Made by a program: the position numbers and the translations under genes. A DNA stretch of 64,000 nucleotides from Mesorhizobium tamadayense (GTDB lineage Bacteria; Pseudomonadota; Alphaproteobacteria; Rhizobiales; Rhizobiaceae), in the NCBI RefSeq assembly GCF_003863365.1, contig NZ_RQXT01000027.1:1-64000 (forward strand), given 5' to 3'. This document shows, piece by piece, positions 8,041 through 15,504 of this stretch; the stretch's first letter is position 1, and every line of letters starts with the position of its first letter. The notes under the pieces are model-generated. The model was not told the origin of the DNA, made no database searches, and saw only the letters and a program-made list of their open reading frames with translations.

Positions 8041-8787
8041 CTAGCTTGGCGAGCCGGCGCCTACCGGCGACGCCGAAGCAAAGATGCCGGCGAAGCGCTT
8101 GCCGCGCGGCGCGGCATAGCCGCCGACCTTCGATGTCTTCAGACCAACTTTGAACAGGCTCTCGGCCAGGGTGACCGCACAGACGACGCCGTCGAGCACC
8201 GGAACGCCGTGCTCCTGCGAAAGATTATGCGCGAGGTCGGCCATGCCGGCGCAGCCAAGCACGATCGCCTCGGCGTGATCCTCGCGGATGGCGCGCGTGA
8301 TCTCGTCCGAGATCTTGTGCCTGGCGTTCGAGCCAGGCTGCTCGAGATCGAGCACGGCGACTTCCGACGAGCGCACTTTGGCGCAGCGCGAGGCGAGGCC
8401 GTATTTCGCCAAATTGTGTTCGATGGCGGGAACCGAGCGGGCAAGCGTGGTGACGACGCTGAACCTGCCGGCGACGAGGCTGGCGAGATGGAAGGCCGCC
8501 TCGCCGATGCCGATGACGGGGGCTTCGGTCGCGCAGCGCGCAGCATCGAGCCCGGTGTCGTCGAAGCAGGCGATCACGTAGGCGTCCGCCGCCGGCGCCT
8601 TGCTCATCTCGGCGATGATGCCCGGCACGGCGAAGACCTCGTCGAAATAGCCCTCGATGCTCGGTGGACCGTCGGCCGGATTGACGGCCGTGATTTCGGT
8701 TCCCATGGACGCGACGCTCGCCGCCGCTTTGCCGATCTTGTCGGTCATCGACGCGGTCGTGTTGGGATTGATGACGAGTATGCGCAT
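8041..8787 (-). CDS. Aspartate/glutamate/hydantoin racemase family protein
   Basis: A 248-residue cofactor-independent racemase. The N-terminus RILVINPNTTASMTDKIG is characteristic of hydantoin/allantoin racemases, and two candidate catalytic cysteines are visible: Cys74 in IACFDDTGLDA and Cys179 in VLGCAGMADL. The enzyme would invert the stereocentre of an amino-acid-like or hydantoin-like substrate in the cytoplasm. Its stop is followed by the GntR gene; upstream it is seven bases from livF, so it is part of the transporter operon and probably acts on the imported compound. Hydantoin versus allantoin versus another substrate cannot be resolved. Confidence 0.85.
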   Translation of the reverse strand: MRILVINPNTTASMTDKIGKAAASVASMGTEITAVNPADGPPSIEGYFDEVFAVPGIIAEMSKAPAADAYVIACFDDTGLDAARCATEAPVIGIGEAAFHLASLVAGRFSVVTTLARSVPAIEHNLAKYGLASRCAKVRSSEVAVLDLEQPGSNARHKISDEITRAIREDHAEAIVLGCAGMADLAHNLSQEHGVPVLDGVVCAVTLAESLFKVGLKTSKVGGYAAPRGKRFAGIFASASPVGAGSPS

Positions 8788-8794
8788 GCGAACC

Positions 8795-9517
8795 TCAGAT
8801 CTCGCCGCCGAGATAAAGACGCTTGACCCGGTCGTCGGTCAGCAGTTCGGCGGAGTAGCCGCTCAGCGCGACGCTGCCGGTGGTCAGCGCATAGGCGCGC
8901 TGCGAGATGCGCAGCGCCATGCGCGAGTTCTGCTCGACCAGGAGAACGCTGACCTTCTCGTCGCGGTTGATGGCGACGATCGAGCGGGCGATGTCCTGGA
9001 CGAGCTTGGGGGCGACGCCGAGCGACGGCTCGTCGAGCAGCAAGAGCTTCGGCTTCGCCATGAGCGCGCGGCCGATGACCAGCATCTGCTGCTCGCCGCC
9101 GCTCATCGTGCCGGCGGCCTGCGAGAAGCGCTCCTTGAGCCGCGGAAAGCGTCCCAGCACCATCTCCATCGAGGCCGCTATCTCGGCCTTGCTTGAGCGC
9201 GTGAAGGCGCCCATCAGCAGGTTGTCCCTGACCGTCATAAAGGGGAAGACGCGCCTGCCCTCCGGCACCATGGCGATGCCCATCTTGACGATCTCGTCGG
9301 GGGCGGCGCCGTCGATGCGCTTGCCGTTGTAACGGATCTCGCCGGACCTGATCTTGCGCAGGCCGGTGATGGCGCGAAGGATCGATGACTTGCCGGCGCC
9401 GTTGGCGCCGATCAGCGCCACCGTCTCGCCCTCATTGACCTCGAGCGAGACGCCTTTCAGCGCGTAGACGTGATCGTAGTAGAGCTCGACGCCGGCGAAT
9501 TTCAGGATCTGGTTCAT
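8795..9517 (-). CDS. livF: Branched-chain-type ABC transporter ATP-binding protein LivF
   Basis: A 240-residue ATPase with Walker A GANGAGKSS, the signature MSGGEQQML, the Walker B LLLDEPSLGVAP and the H-loop region replaced by LVEQNS as is normal in LivF. Its start overlaps the end of livG by four bases. With LivG it powers uptake through LivH and LivM. The family (HAAT) imports amino acids and many related small molecules, so the name does not prove branched-chain amino acid transport. Confidence 0.9.
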   Translation of the reverse strand: MNQILKFAGVELYYDHVYALKGVSLEVNEGETVALIGANGAGKSSILRAITGLRKIRSGEIRYNGKRIDGAAPDEIVKMGIAMVPEGRRVFPFMTVRDNLLMGAFTRSSKAEIAASMEMVLGRFPRLKERFSQAAGTMSGGEQQMLVIGRALMAKPKLLLLDEPSLGVAPKLVQDIARSIVAINRDEKVSVLLVEQNSRMALRISQRAYALTTGSVALSGYSAELLTDDRVKRLYLGGEI

Positions 9518-10293
9518 AGGCCGATCGCCTCGTCTTCGCTGCCGAGATAGGCTTCGATCACCTTGTCGTTGGCCTGGATGTCAGACGGCGTTCCCTCGGC
9601 GATCTTCTGCCCGAAATTGAGGACGACGATGCGGTCCGAGATCTTCATCACGGCCGGCATGTCGTGCTCGACGAGCAGGATGGTGAGGCCGAGATCGCGC
9701 AGGCGCCGCACCAACGCCACCATGCGCATCGTCTCTTCGTGGTTCATGCCGGCAAAGGGCTCGTCGAGCAGCAGGATCGAGGGATTGGTGGCAAGGCCGA
9801 CGGCGATGCCCAGCGCCCGCAAATGGCCGTGCGGCAGGTTGCGGGCGGTCTCGTTGGCAAGCGAAGCCAGGCCGAGCAGTGCCAGGATCTCGTCGGCCGA
9901 AGCGCCGAAAGCCGCTTCGTCGGCCCTCGCGGTGCCGGTGCCCAGGAAGAAGCCGAACAGGTTCGCCTTCGAGCGCAGGTGGTGCGCGATGATGACGTTG
10001 TCGCGCACGCTCATGTTCTTGAAGATCGTCGTCTCCTGGAAGGTGCGGACGACGCCCCTGCGGGCGGCGATATGCGGCGCGAGGCCGGAGATGCGCTCGC
10101 CCTTCAGACGCACCTCGCCCGATGTCGGCCGCAGGAACGACGAGATCAGCTTGAACAGCGTCGACTTGCCGGCGCCGTTCGGACCGATCACCGACAGGAT
10201 CTCCTTCTCGCGCACCGAGAAGGAGACGTTGTTGACCGCAACCAGACCGCCGAAGCGTTTGCTAAGACCGGAGACTTCGAGCATTTCGGCCAT
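9514..10293 (-). CDS. livG: Branched-chain-type ABC transporter ATP-binding protein LivG
   Basis: A 259-residue ATPase with Walker A GPNGAGKST, a FQETTIFKNMSVRDN Q-loop segment, the LivG-type signature LPHGHLRALGIA and Walker B LLLDEPFAGMNHEE followed by VEHDM. The signature is the degenerate LPxGxxRxLxIA form usual for LivG. It starts three bases after the livM stop, indicating coupled translation, and pairs with LivF. Confidence 0.9.
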   Translation of the reverse strand: MAEMLEVSGLSKRFGGLVAVNNVSFSVREKEILSVIGPNGAGKSTLFKLISSFLRPTSGEVRLKGERISGLAPHIAARRGVVRTFQETTIFKNMSVRDNVIIAHHLRSKANLFGFFLGTGTARADEAAFGASADEILALLGLASLANETARNLPHGHLRALGIAVGLATNPSILLLDEPFAGMNHEETMRMVALVRRLRDLGLTILLVEHDMPAVMKISDRIVVLNFGQKIAEGTPSDIQANDKVIEAYLGSEDEAIGL

Positions 10294-10296
10294 GGC

Positions 10297-11277
10297 TCAA
10301 GCCTTCTTCCGGGTCGTTTCGGCGAGGCTGAGCAGGCCGTTGGGCAGGACCAGCATCAACACGATCATCAGGCCGGAATAGATCAGGAGCTGGAGCCGGC
10401 CGGTCTGGAACAAGAGGTCCCAGCCGAAATAGAGCACTAGCGTGCCGAGCATCGGCCCGAACACATAGCCTAGACCGCCAAGGAAGCAGTTCAGCATGAA
10501 GTTGACGGAATCGGTGACCGTGAAGCTCGACGGATAGATCGACTGCGAGATGGCCGCGAAAATCGCGCCCGCGACACCGCCGAAGAAGGACGAGACGGCG
10601 TAGGCGATGACGCGCAGATAGGCGATGTTGACGCCGATCGAGGAGGCGAGTTCCTCATTCTGCTGCAGCGACTGGCAAAGCTTGCCGATGCGCGACTGAA
10701 CCAGCCGATACATCACTGCGAAGCAGACCACCATCAGCGTGACCGCCAGCAGGTAGAAGGCGAGTCGCGAATTCTGCAGCGTGGCGAAATCCGGAATGAT
10801 GGTCAGACCGAAGACGGACAGCGCGCCGGGCAGCGGGATGCTGACGATGCCCTTGGCGCCGTTGGTGATCGGCAGCGCCAGCGCAAGCAGGCGTGCCACC
10901 TCGGTCAGCGTCAGCGTCACCATGGCGAAGTAGACGCCGCGCAGGCGCAGGATCGGCAGGCCGATAAGCACGCTTGCCGCGGCGCAGAGCAGGCCGGCGA
11001 CGGGGATCGTCGGCCAGAACGACCAGCCATGGTTCATCACCAGGATGGCCGAGACATAGCCGCCCATCAGCGCGTAGGCGCCCTGGCCGATGTTGATGCG
11101 GCCGATGTAGAAGGTGAGCCAGACGCCGGCGCTGGCGATGCTGAGCAGCGCCACCGAGGTCAGCGTGTAATAGAGGTCGATGCGGCCGCTCAACGAGATC
11201 GCGGCCGGCACGGCGATGAAGACGATCGCGAGGAAAGCGGCGACCGAGGCGATTTTCATGCTGCGATTGCGGGTCAT
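10297..11277 (-). CDS. livM: Branched-chain-type ABC transporter permease LivM
   Basis: A 326-residue integral membrane permease with about nine hydrophobic segments and the LivM-typical GRINIGQGAYALMGGY and IGLPILRLRGVYFAMVTL regions. The reading frame continues far upstream across livH in another gene's territory; the ATG at 11277 (MTRNRS) is chosen because it falls just after the livH stop and precedes the first membrane segment, with ATG 11259 as an alternative. It forms the transport channel with LivH. Confidence 0.9.
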   Translation of the reverse strand: MTRNRSMKIASVAAFLAIVFIAVPAAISLSGRIDLYYTLTSVALLSIASAGVWLTFYIGRINIGQGAYALMGGYVSAILVMNHGWSFWPTIPVAGLLCAAASVLIGLPILRLRGVYFAMVTLTLTEVARLLALALPITNGAKGIVSIPLPGALSVFGLTIIPDFATLQNSRLAFYLLAVTLMVVCFAVMYRLVQSRIGKLCQSLQQNEELASSIGVNIAYLRVIAYAVSSFFGGVAGAIFAAISQSIYPSSFTVTDSVNFMLNCFLGGLGYVFGPMLGTLVLYFGWDLLFQTGRLQLLIYSGLMIVLMLVLPNGLLSLAETTRKKA

Positions 11278-11282
11278 GGCGA

Positions 11283-12149
11283 TCAACCCCACGGCTTGCC
11301 CATCAACCCGTTGGGGCGGATCGACAGGAACACCATCAGGGCGGCGAAGATGGCGAGGTAGGTGACGTCGCCATATTCGCGCAGCACCGTGAGCCCGACC
11401 GACTCCATCATGCCGAGGATGAAGCCGCCGGCGATCGCGCCGCCGACGACGCCGGCGCCGCCGATCATCACCATCAGAAAGGCCTTGATCGAGATCGGGC
11501 CGCCGATGCCGGAGTTGACGCCGGTGATGGTGACCAGCAGGCCGCCGACAACGCCGGCGAGCATCGCCCCCATGGCGAAGCCGATCATCGAATAGCGGTC
11601 GACCCTGACACCCATCAACTGGGCCGCGACGCGGTCCTGGGCGAGCGCCCGCATGGCGCGGCCGACCCGGCTGTACTGCATGTAGAGGACGAAAGCGGCG
11701 ATGAAGACGATGGCCAGGGCGCCGACGACCAAGCGGTCGTAAGGGATGATGATGCCGGCCTCGTTGAAGACGCCCTTGACGATCTTGGGGACGCCGCGCT
11801 GCTTTTCGCCGAAGAGCAGTAGGATGACGGCATCGAAGAAGAATGCCGTCGCGGCGGCGAGCAGCATCGTGCTCTCCTCGCGGTGGCTGCGCCGGATGAC
11901 GGTTCGAAAGAGGAACTTCTCCATCAGCGCGCCGATGACAGCGAGTGTGGCGCCGGACGCCAGCAGCGCCACCACGAAAGGCAGGCCGAGCTGGCCATAG
12001 ACGGTGTAGCTGATGAACCCGCCCAGCACATACATCTGCCCGTGGGCGAAATTGAGCACGTTCATAAGGGCGAAGATCAGGGTGAGCCCCAGCGCGATCA
12101 GCGCATACTGGGCACCGAGATACAATCCGTTGGCGATGACCTGTTCCAT
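11283..12149 (-). CDS. livH: Branched-chain-type ABC transporter permease LivH
   Basis: A 288-residue inner-membrane permease with the standard N-terminus (IANGLYLGAQYALIALGLTL), then NVLNFAHGQMYVLGG and the conserved GGAGVVGGAIAGGFILG stretch near the C-terminus. A longer frame begins at 12200, but the ATG at 12149 gives the family's usual start. It lies between livJ, 80 bases upstream, and livM, five bases downstream. Confidence 0.9.
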   Translation of the reverse strand: MEQVIANGLYLGAQYALIALGLTLIFALMNVLNFAHGQMYVLGGFISYTVYGQLGLPFVVALLASGATLAVIGALMEKFLFRTVIRRSHREESTMLLAAATAFFFDAVILLLFGEKQRGVPKIVKGVFNEAGIIIPYDRLVVGALAIVFIAAFVLYMQYSRVGRAMRALAQDRVAAQLMGVRVDRYSMIGFAMGAMLAGVVGGLLVTITGVNSGIGGPISIKAFLMVMIGGAGVVGGAIAGGFILGMMESVGLTVLREYGDVTYLAIFAALMVFLSIRPNGLMGKPWG

Positions 12150-12229
12150 GGATACCTTCGATCTGCCGCGGGGCCCGGAAACTGCCCGGACCCCCGGCAT
12201 GCGGGAGGAAGCAATCTAGGAACCGAACG

Positions 12230-13432
12230 CTAGTCGACGGTGCCGACAAACAGGGTCTGGAAAGCGCCGTCCTTATATTCGTTGACCACCATCGGCACGG
12301 CGAGTTGGCGCTTCTGGCCGAAGGAGGTCGTGCCGACATAAGTCAGCTTGGCGTCGCCCTTAAGATACGGGTTGGGCGCCGAGAAGCTGTCCATGGTCTT
12401 CTTGAATTCCGCGACATCGTTGATGGCCGCAGGATTGGCCTTCAGCGTTTCGAGGATGTATTCTAGCGCGTAGACCTTGGTGTTGGATTCGTCGTTATAC
12501 TCGCCGAACATCTTGGTGTAGCGGGCAACGAACTCCTTCATCGCGTCCGAAGCAATCTCCGGCGTCGATGCGCCGCCGACGGAGATGAAGCCGTTGGCGT
12601 ATTCGCCGGCGCCCTCCTCCAGCACCTTGGCGTCCTGCGCGGTCTCGGTCGAGATCAGGCCTTCATATCCGAGCTCGCGGGCGGCGCGGATGAGCAGCGG
12701 CGCGTTGGCCGGCGCCACGCCGGACAGCACCAGCAGATCAGGCTTCAACGCGACGATCGGGGTCAGCACCGGCGTGAAGTCGCGGGTGTCGTTCTGATAG
12801 GTGTCGTTCTGCGCGACGACCTGCAGCCCAAGCGCCTTGGCCGCCTCGACGCCGCTGTCACGTTGGCTGAGCGGATCGGATTCGTTCGCGGCGACAAAGG
12901 CGATCGTCTTCACACCCTTGTTTTCCTTGAGATATTTGTAGATCGCCGGACCCGACTGATAGTTGGCGATCATGCCGAGAACGGCGTTCGAGGCGGGCTT
13001 CTGGTAGAGCGCCTTCGGGAAGGCGTAGGGGAAATAGATGATGCCGTTGGCCTCGGCGACGGGACGCACCGCGGCGGCGCCGTCATCGACGTTCGGCCCG
13101 ACCACATAGTGGATGCCTTCCTGCGCCATCTTCTCCATGCCGGCGATGGCGCGCTTGGGATCCTTCTGGTCGTCGAAGGTGACGATTTTGATGTTGTAGG
13201 TGTCGTTGCCGATCTTGACGCCGCCGGTCTCGTTGAGCCAGGCGGCGCGCGTCTGCATCGAGCGCACGTTGGACGTGCCCCAGGCGGCGGCGGGGCCGCT
13301 GGTGACGCCGACGAAGCCGATTTTCAGTTCCTTGTTTTCAGCCTGCGCGGACGGGATGCCAACGGCGGCAATCGCCAGGGTCGAGACGGCGCCAAGCACC
13401 ATAGATTTCAGAGTCGAGCGTCGATTGATCAT
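12230..13432 (-). CDS. Branched-chain-type ABC transporter substrate-binding protein (LivJ/AmiC-like)
   Basis: A 400-residue periplasmic binding protein. A cleavable signal peptide of about 31 residues (MINRRSTLKSMVLGAVSTLA followed by a hydrophobic run and an AQA cleavage site) precedes the type I binding fold (LKIGFVGVTSGPAAAWG). It is the first gene of the livJ-H-M-G-F-racemase operon and would set the specificity of uptake. The co-transcribed racemase suggests a chiral amino acid derivative or hydantoin rather than plain branched-chain amino acids; this is inference. A palindrome 105 bases upstream is a candidate operator. Confidence 0.9.
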   Translation of the reverse strand: MINRRSTLKSMVLGAVSTLAIAAVGIPSAQAENKELKIGFVGVTSGPAAAWGTSNVRSMQTRAAWLNETGGVKIGNDTYNIKIVTFDDQKDPKRAIAGMEKMAQEGIHYVVGPNVDDGAAAVRPVAEANGIIYFPYAFPKALYQKPASNAVLGMIANYQSGPAIYKYLKENKGVKTIAFVAANESDPLSQRDSGVEAAKALGLQVVAQNDTYQNDTRDFTPVLTPIVALKPDLLVLSGVAPANAPLLIRAARELGYEGLISTETAQDAKVLEEGAGEYANGFISVGGASTPEIASDAMKEFVARYTKMFGEYNDESNTKVYALEYILETLKANPAAINDVAEFKKTMDSFSAPNPYLKGDAKLTYVGTTSFGQKRQLAVPMVVNEYKDGAFQTLFVGTVD

Positions 13433-13536
13433 TTCAGTTCCCTTCTGGTTATCGCGCTTTTGTTTTTTTGCTCATTGGCTGCGCGGATAGCTTAAGGGAA
13501 ACCGGCGCCGTCAGATTGTCAACATCTTTCTTCAGC

Positions 13537-13548
13537 ATTGTATACAAT
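13537..13548. promoter_or_regulatory. Candidate GntR (FCD) operator upstream of the liv-type operon
   Basis: ATTGTATACAAT is a perfect 12-base palindrome. Palindromes built around GTATAC are typical recognition sites of FCD-type GntR regulators in rhizobia. It lies 105 bases before the start of the substrate-binding protein gene, whose operon is adjacent to a GntR-FCD gene. No second copy was seen in front of the GntR gene itself. Confidence 0.6.
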
Positions 13549-13672
13549 ATCTGAGCCGACTGTGTGCGATGGCTCCAGCCACGTCGAGGGCGGCATCAAG
13601 AGAGGCTGGCCATCTCAACAGCGGCTTGTCGGCGGCTGGCGGTGCGGAACGAAGGATCGCCGCGAACGGCAG

Positions 13673-13945
13673 CTATTTTCCGCAGTGATGATCGTTGATC
13701 TTGTTCAACGCGTTCGCGTCCGGCCCAGTCCGATGGTAGGAGCAGGCGCCGGCCGCAGTGGTGACCAGCATGGCGTCATAGTAGCGCGGACCGCCGAACA
13801 GGATGTCGATGAGGTCGCCTTCGGCCGGAACGTAGCGTTCGGGCTCGATCAGGCGCTCGTGGTGCCGGTCGCCGGCGATTGCCGAGGCGGACATGGCAAC
13901 GGCCGTGCCCAGGACGAGAGCTGAGATCGCAAGGTATTTCGTCAT
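13673..13945 (-). CDS. Small exported protein of unknown function
   Basis: A 90-residue protein starting at ATG 13945, which has AGAAGGGTG at suitable spacing; a longer frame to 14059 lacks support. Residues 1-24 form a signal peptide (TKYLAISALVLGTAVAMSAS followed by AIAG). The mature part is histidine-rich at its start and end (GDRHHERL and INDHHCGK) and carries two cysteines (ACSYH and HHCGK) that could form a disulfide or bind metal. It lies alone between the liv-type operon and the sigma-factor locus. I do not recognise the family. Confidence 0.65.
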   Translation of the reverse strand: MTKYLAISALVLGTAVAMSASAIAGDRHHERLIEPERYVPAEGDLIDILFGGPRYYDAMLVTTAAGACSYHRTGPDANALNKINDHHCGK

Positions 13946-14075
13946 CGGCGGCACCCTTCTGGCCATGGGAATCACCAGCATATCCAAAAGCGTCAAAGGA
14001 ACAAAAGTTCCCTCGCTCGGGGCGCATCTGCAATGACAAGGCGGCCCGCCTCGGCGCAACGATGAGGCACCTTCG

Positions 14076-14932
14076 CTAGTGCAGATGCCTCAGCTTGTCG
14101 GGATTGCGCACCACATAGATCGCGGTGATCTTGCCGTTCTCGATGTCCAGCGCCGTCGTCTGGAGCTCGCCATCTGCCTCAAGCGTGACGAAGCCGGGCA
14201 ATCCGTTGATGAAGCCAAAGCGGACAAGCTGCGAGCGATTGTCCTGAAGCCAGGCGACGACGGTCGCGTACTGTTTCATCACGGCATCGAAGCCGAAGAC
14301 CGGCGCGATGGCCGCAGGACGCTTGCCGCCGCCATCGGCGTGAGCGCTGACATCGGCGCTGAGCATCGCACCCAGCGCCTTCATGTCGCCGCCGCGCGAG
14401 GCGTTGAAGAAGGCTTCGGCAAGCTCCAGGCCGCGCTCCTTCTCGACCTTGAAGCGGGGCCGCGCCTCGCGGACATGGCTGCGCGCGCGGGCGGCGAGTT
14501 GACGGCAGGCGGCGGGGTCGCGCTCAATCTCCGCCGCGACCTCCTCGAATTGCAATCCGAAGACGTCGTGCAGCAGGAAGGCCGCCCGCTCGAGCGGTGA
14601 CAGGCGCTCCAGCGCCAGCATCAGCGGCAAGGTGACATCATCCAGTTCATCGTCTTCGACGACCGGATCGGGCAGCCAGGCGCCGACATAGGTCTCGCGC
14701 TGGTGGCGCGCGGATTTGAGCAGTCGAGGCAGAGGCGCGTGACCGTGCGGCGCAGGAACGCCTCGGGCTCGCGCACCTCGGCGCGGTCGGCCTTCACCCA
14801 GCGGATGAAGGCCTCCTGCACCATATCCTCTGCATCGGCGACGGAACCCAGCATGCGGTAGGCGACCCGCATGAGCTTCGGGCGCAGCGGTTCGAACACC
14901 GCCGCCGCCCCCTCGGATGCGGGCTCCGCCAT
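14076..14932 (-). pseudogene. SigJ-like ECF sigma factor, interrupted by a -1 frameshift
   Basis: Two overlapping reading frames together form one ECF sigma factor with a C-terminal SnoaL-like extension. The first (start 14932, with the TGATG overlap to the AhpD-like gene) encodes region 2 (AYRMLGSVADAEDMVQEAF). It then derails after LRRTVTRLCLD, near 14721-14724, into nonsense ending at 14621. Reading on in the other frame gives LKSARHQRETYVGAWLPDPV and, after the ELDDVTLPLMLALERLSPLE segment, the region 4 helix-turn-helix and the C-terminal domain down to 14076. Restoring one base between GAC and CTC joins them. It may be a true pseudogene, a programmed or phase-variable slip, or a sequencing error; there is no homopolymer at the site. 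Confidence 0.85.
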
Positions 14933-15417
14933 CAAGCGGCGGCCGCCTTGTTGGCGGCCTTGGCGTTGGCGGCCTTCACGGCCGCCGGGTCGACAAAGCC
15001 GCCGAAGCCGACCGCGATGCGGTTCCAGCCGTTGATGATGTTGACCATCAGGGTGAGCTTCACCCGTTCCTCCTCGGTGAAGTGGGCCTCCAGCGCCTCA
15101 TACGCGGCTTCGTGCGTATGGCCTTCGCTGATCCGGGTCAGCGCCTCGGTCCAGCCGAGCGCGGCGCGTTCGCGGTCGGTGTAGCACGGCGCCTCGCGCC
15201 ATGCCGACAACAGATAGATGCGCTGCTCGGTCTCTCCGCGTTCGCGGGCATAGGTGGTGTGCATGTTGATGCAGTTGGCGCAGCCGTTGATCTGGGAGGC
15301 ACGGATCTCGATGAGCTCGGCGAGAGCCGGATCGAGGCTGGATGCGATGGCGAGCGAGGCACGGTGCCACTCCTTCATCAGCGAAGGGGCGGCAAGGGGG
15401 TCAAGTCTGGCAGTCAT
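14932..15417 (-). CDS. AhpD-like / carboxymuconolactone decarboxylase family protein
   Basis: A 161-residue helical protein with the peroxidase-type motif C-x-x-C-x-x-x-H: Cys46, Cys49 and His53 in GCANCINMH, as in AhpD-like alkylhydroperoxidases. It would reduce peroxides or act as a thiol-disulfide partner in the cytoplasm. The C-terminus is alanine/lysine-rich. Its stop codon overlaps the start of the SigJ-like sigma gene (TGATG); such pairs, with the ECF sigma factor controlling the CMD-family gene, are common, so the frameshift in the sigma gene may have left this gene without its regulator. Confidence 0.85.
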   Translation of the reverse strand: MTARLDPLAAPSLMKEWHRASLAIASSLDPALAELIEIRASQINGCANCINMHTTYARERGETEQRIYLLSAWREAPCYTDRERAALGWTEALTRISEGHTHEAAYEALEAHFTEEERVKLTLMVNIINGWNRIAVGFGGFVDPAAVKAANAKAANKAAAA

Positions 15418-15504
15418 GGTCGGTTCCTTTCGTTGGTTCCGACCTCAAGACGAGTGAGGCATCCGCCAATGTGACATGGCGCCGATTTTTTGTCCTAAAC
15501 CCAG

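Noticed and set aside
11278..12339. Upstream extension of the livM frame to 12339, which would make a 680-residue protein
   Set aside because: The extension overlaps livH in another frame and is arginine-rich without membrane segments; livM starts at 11277.
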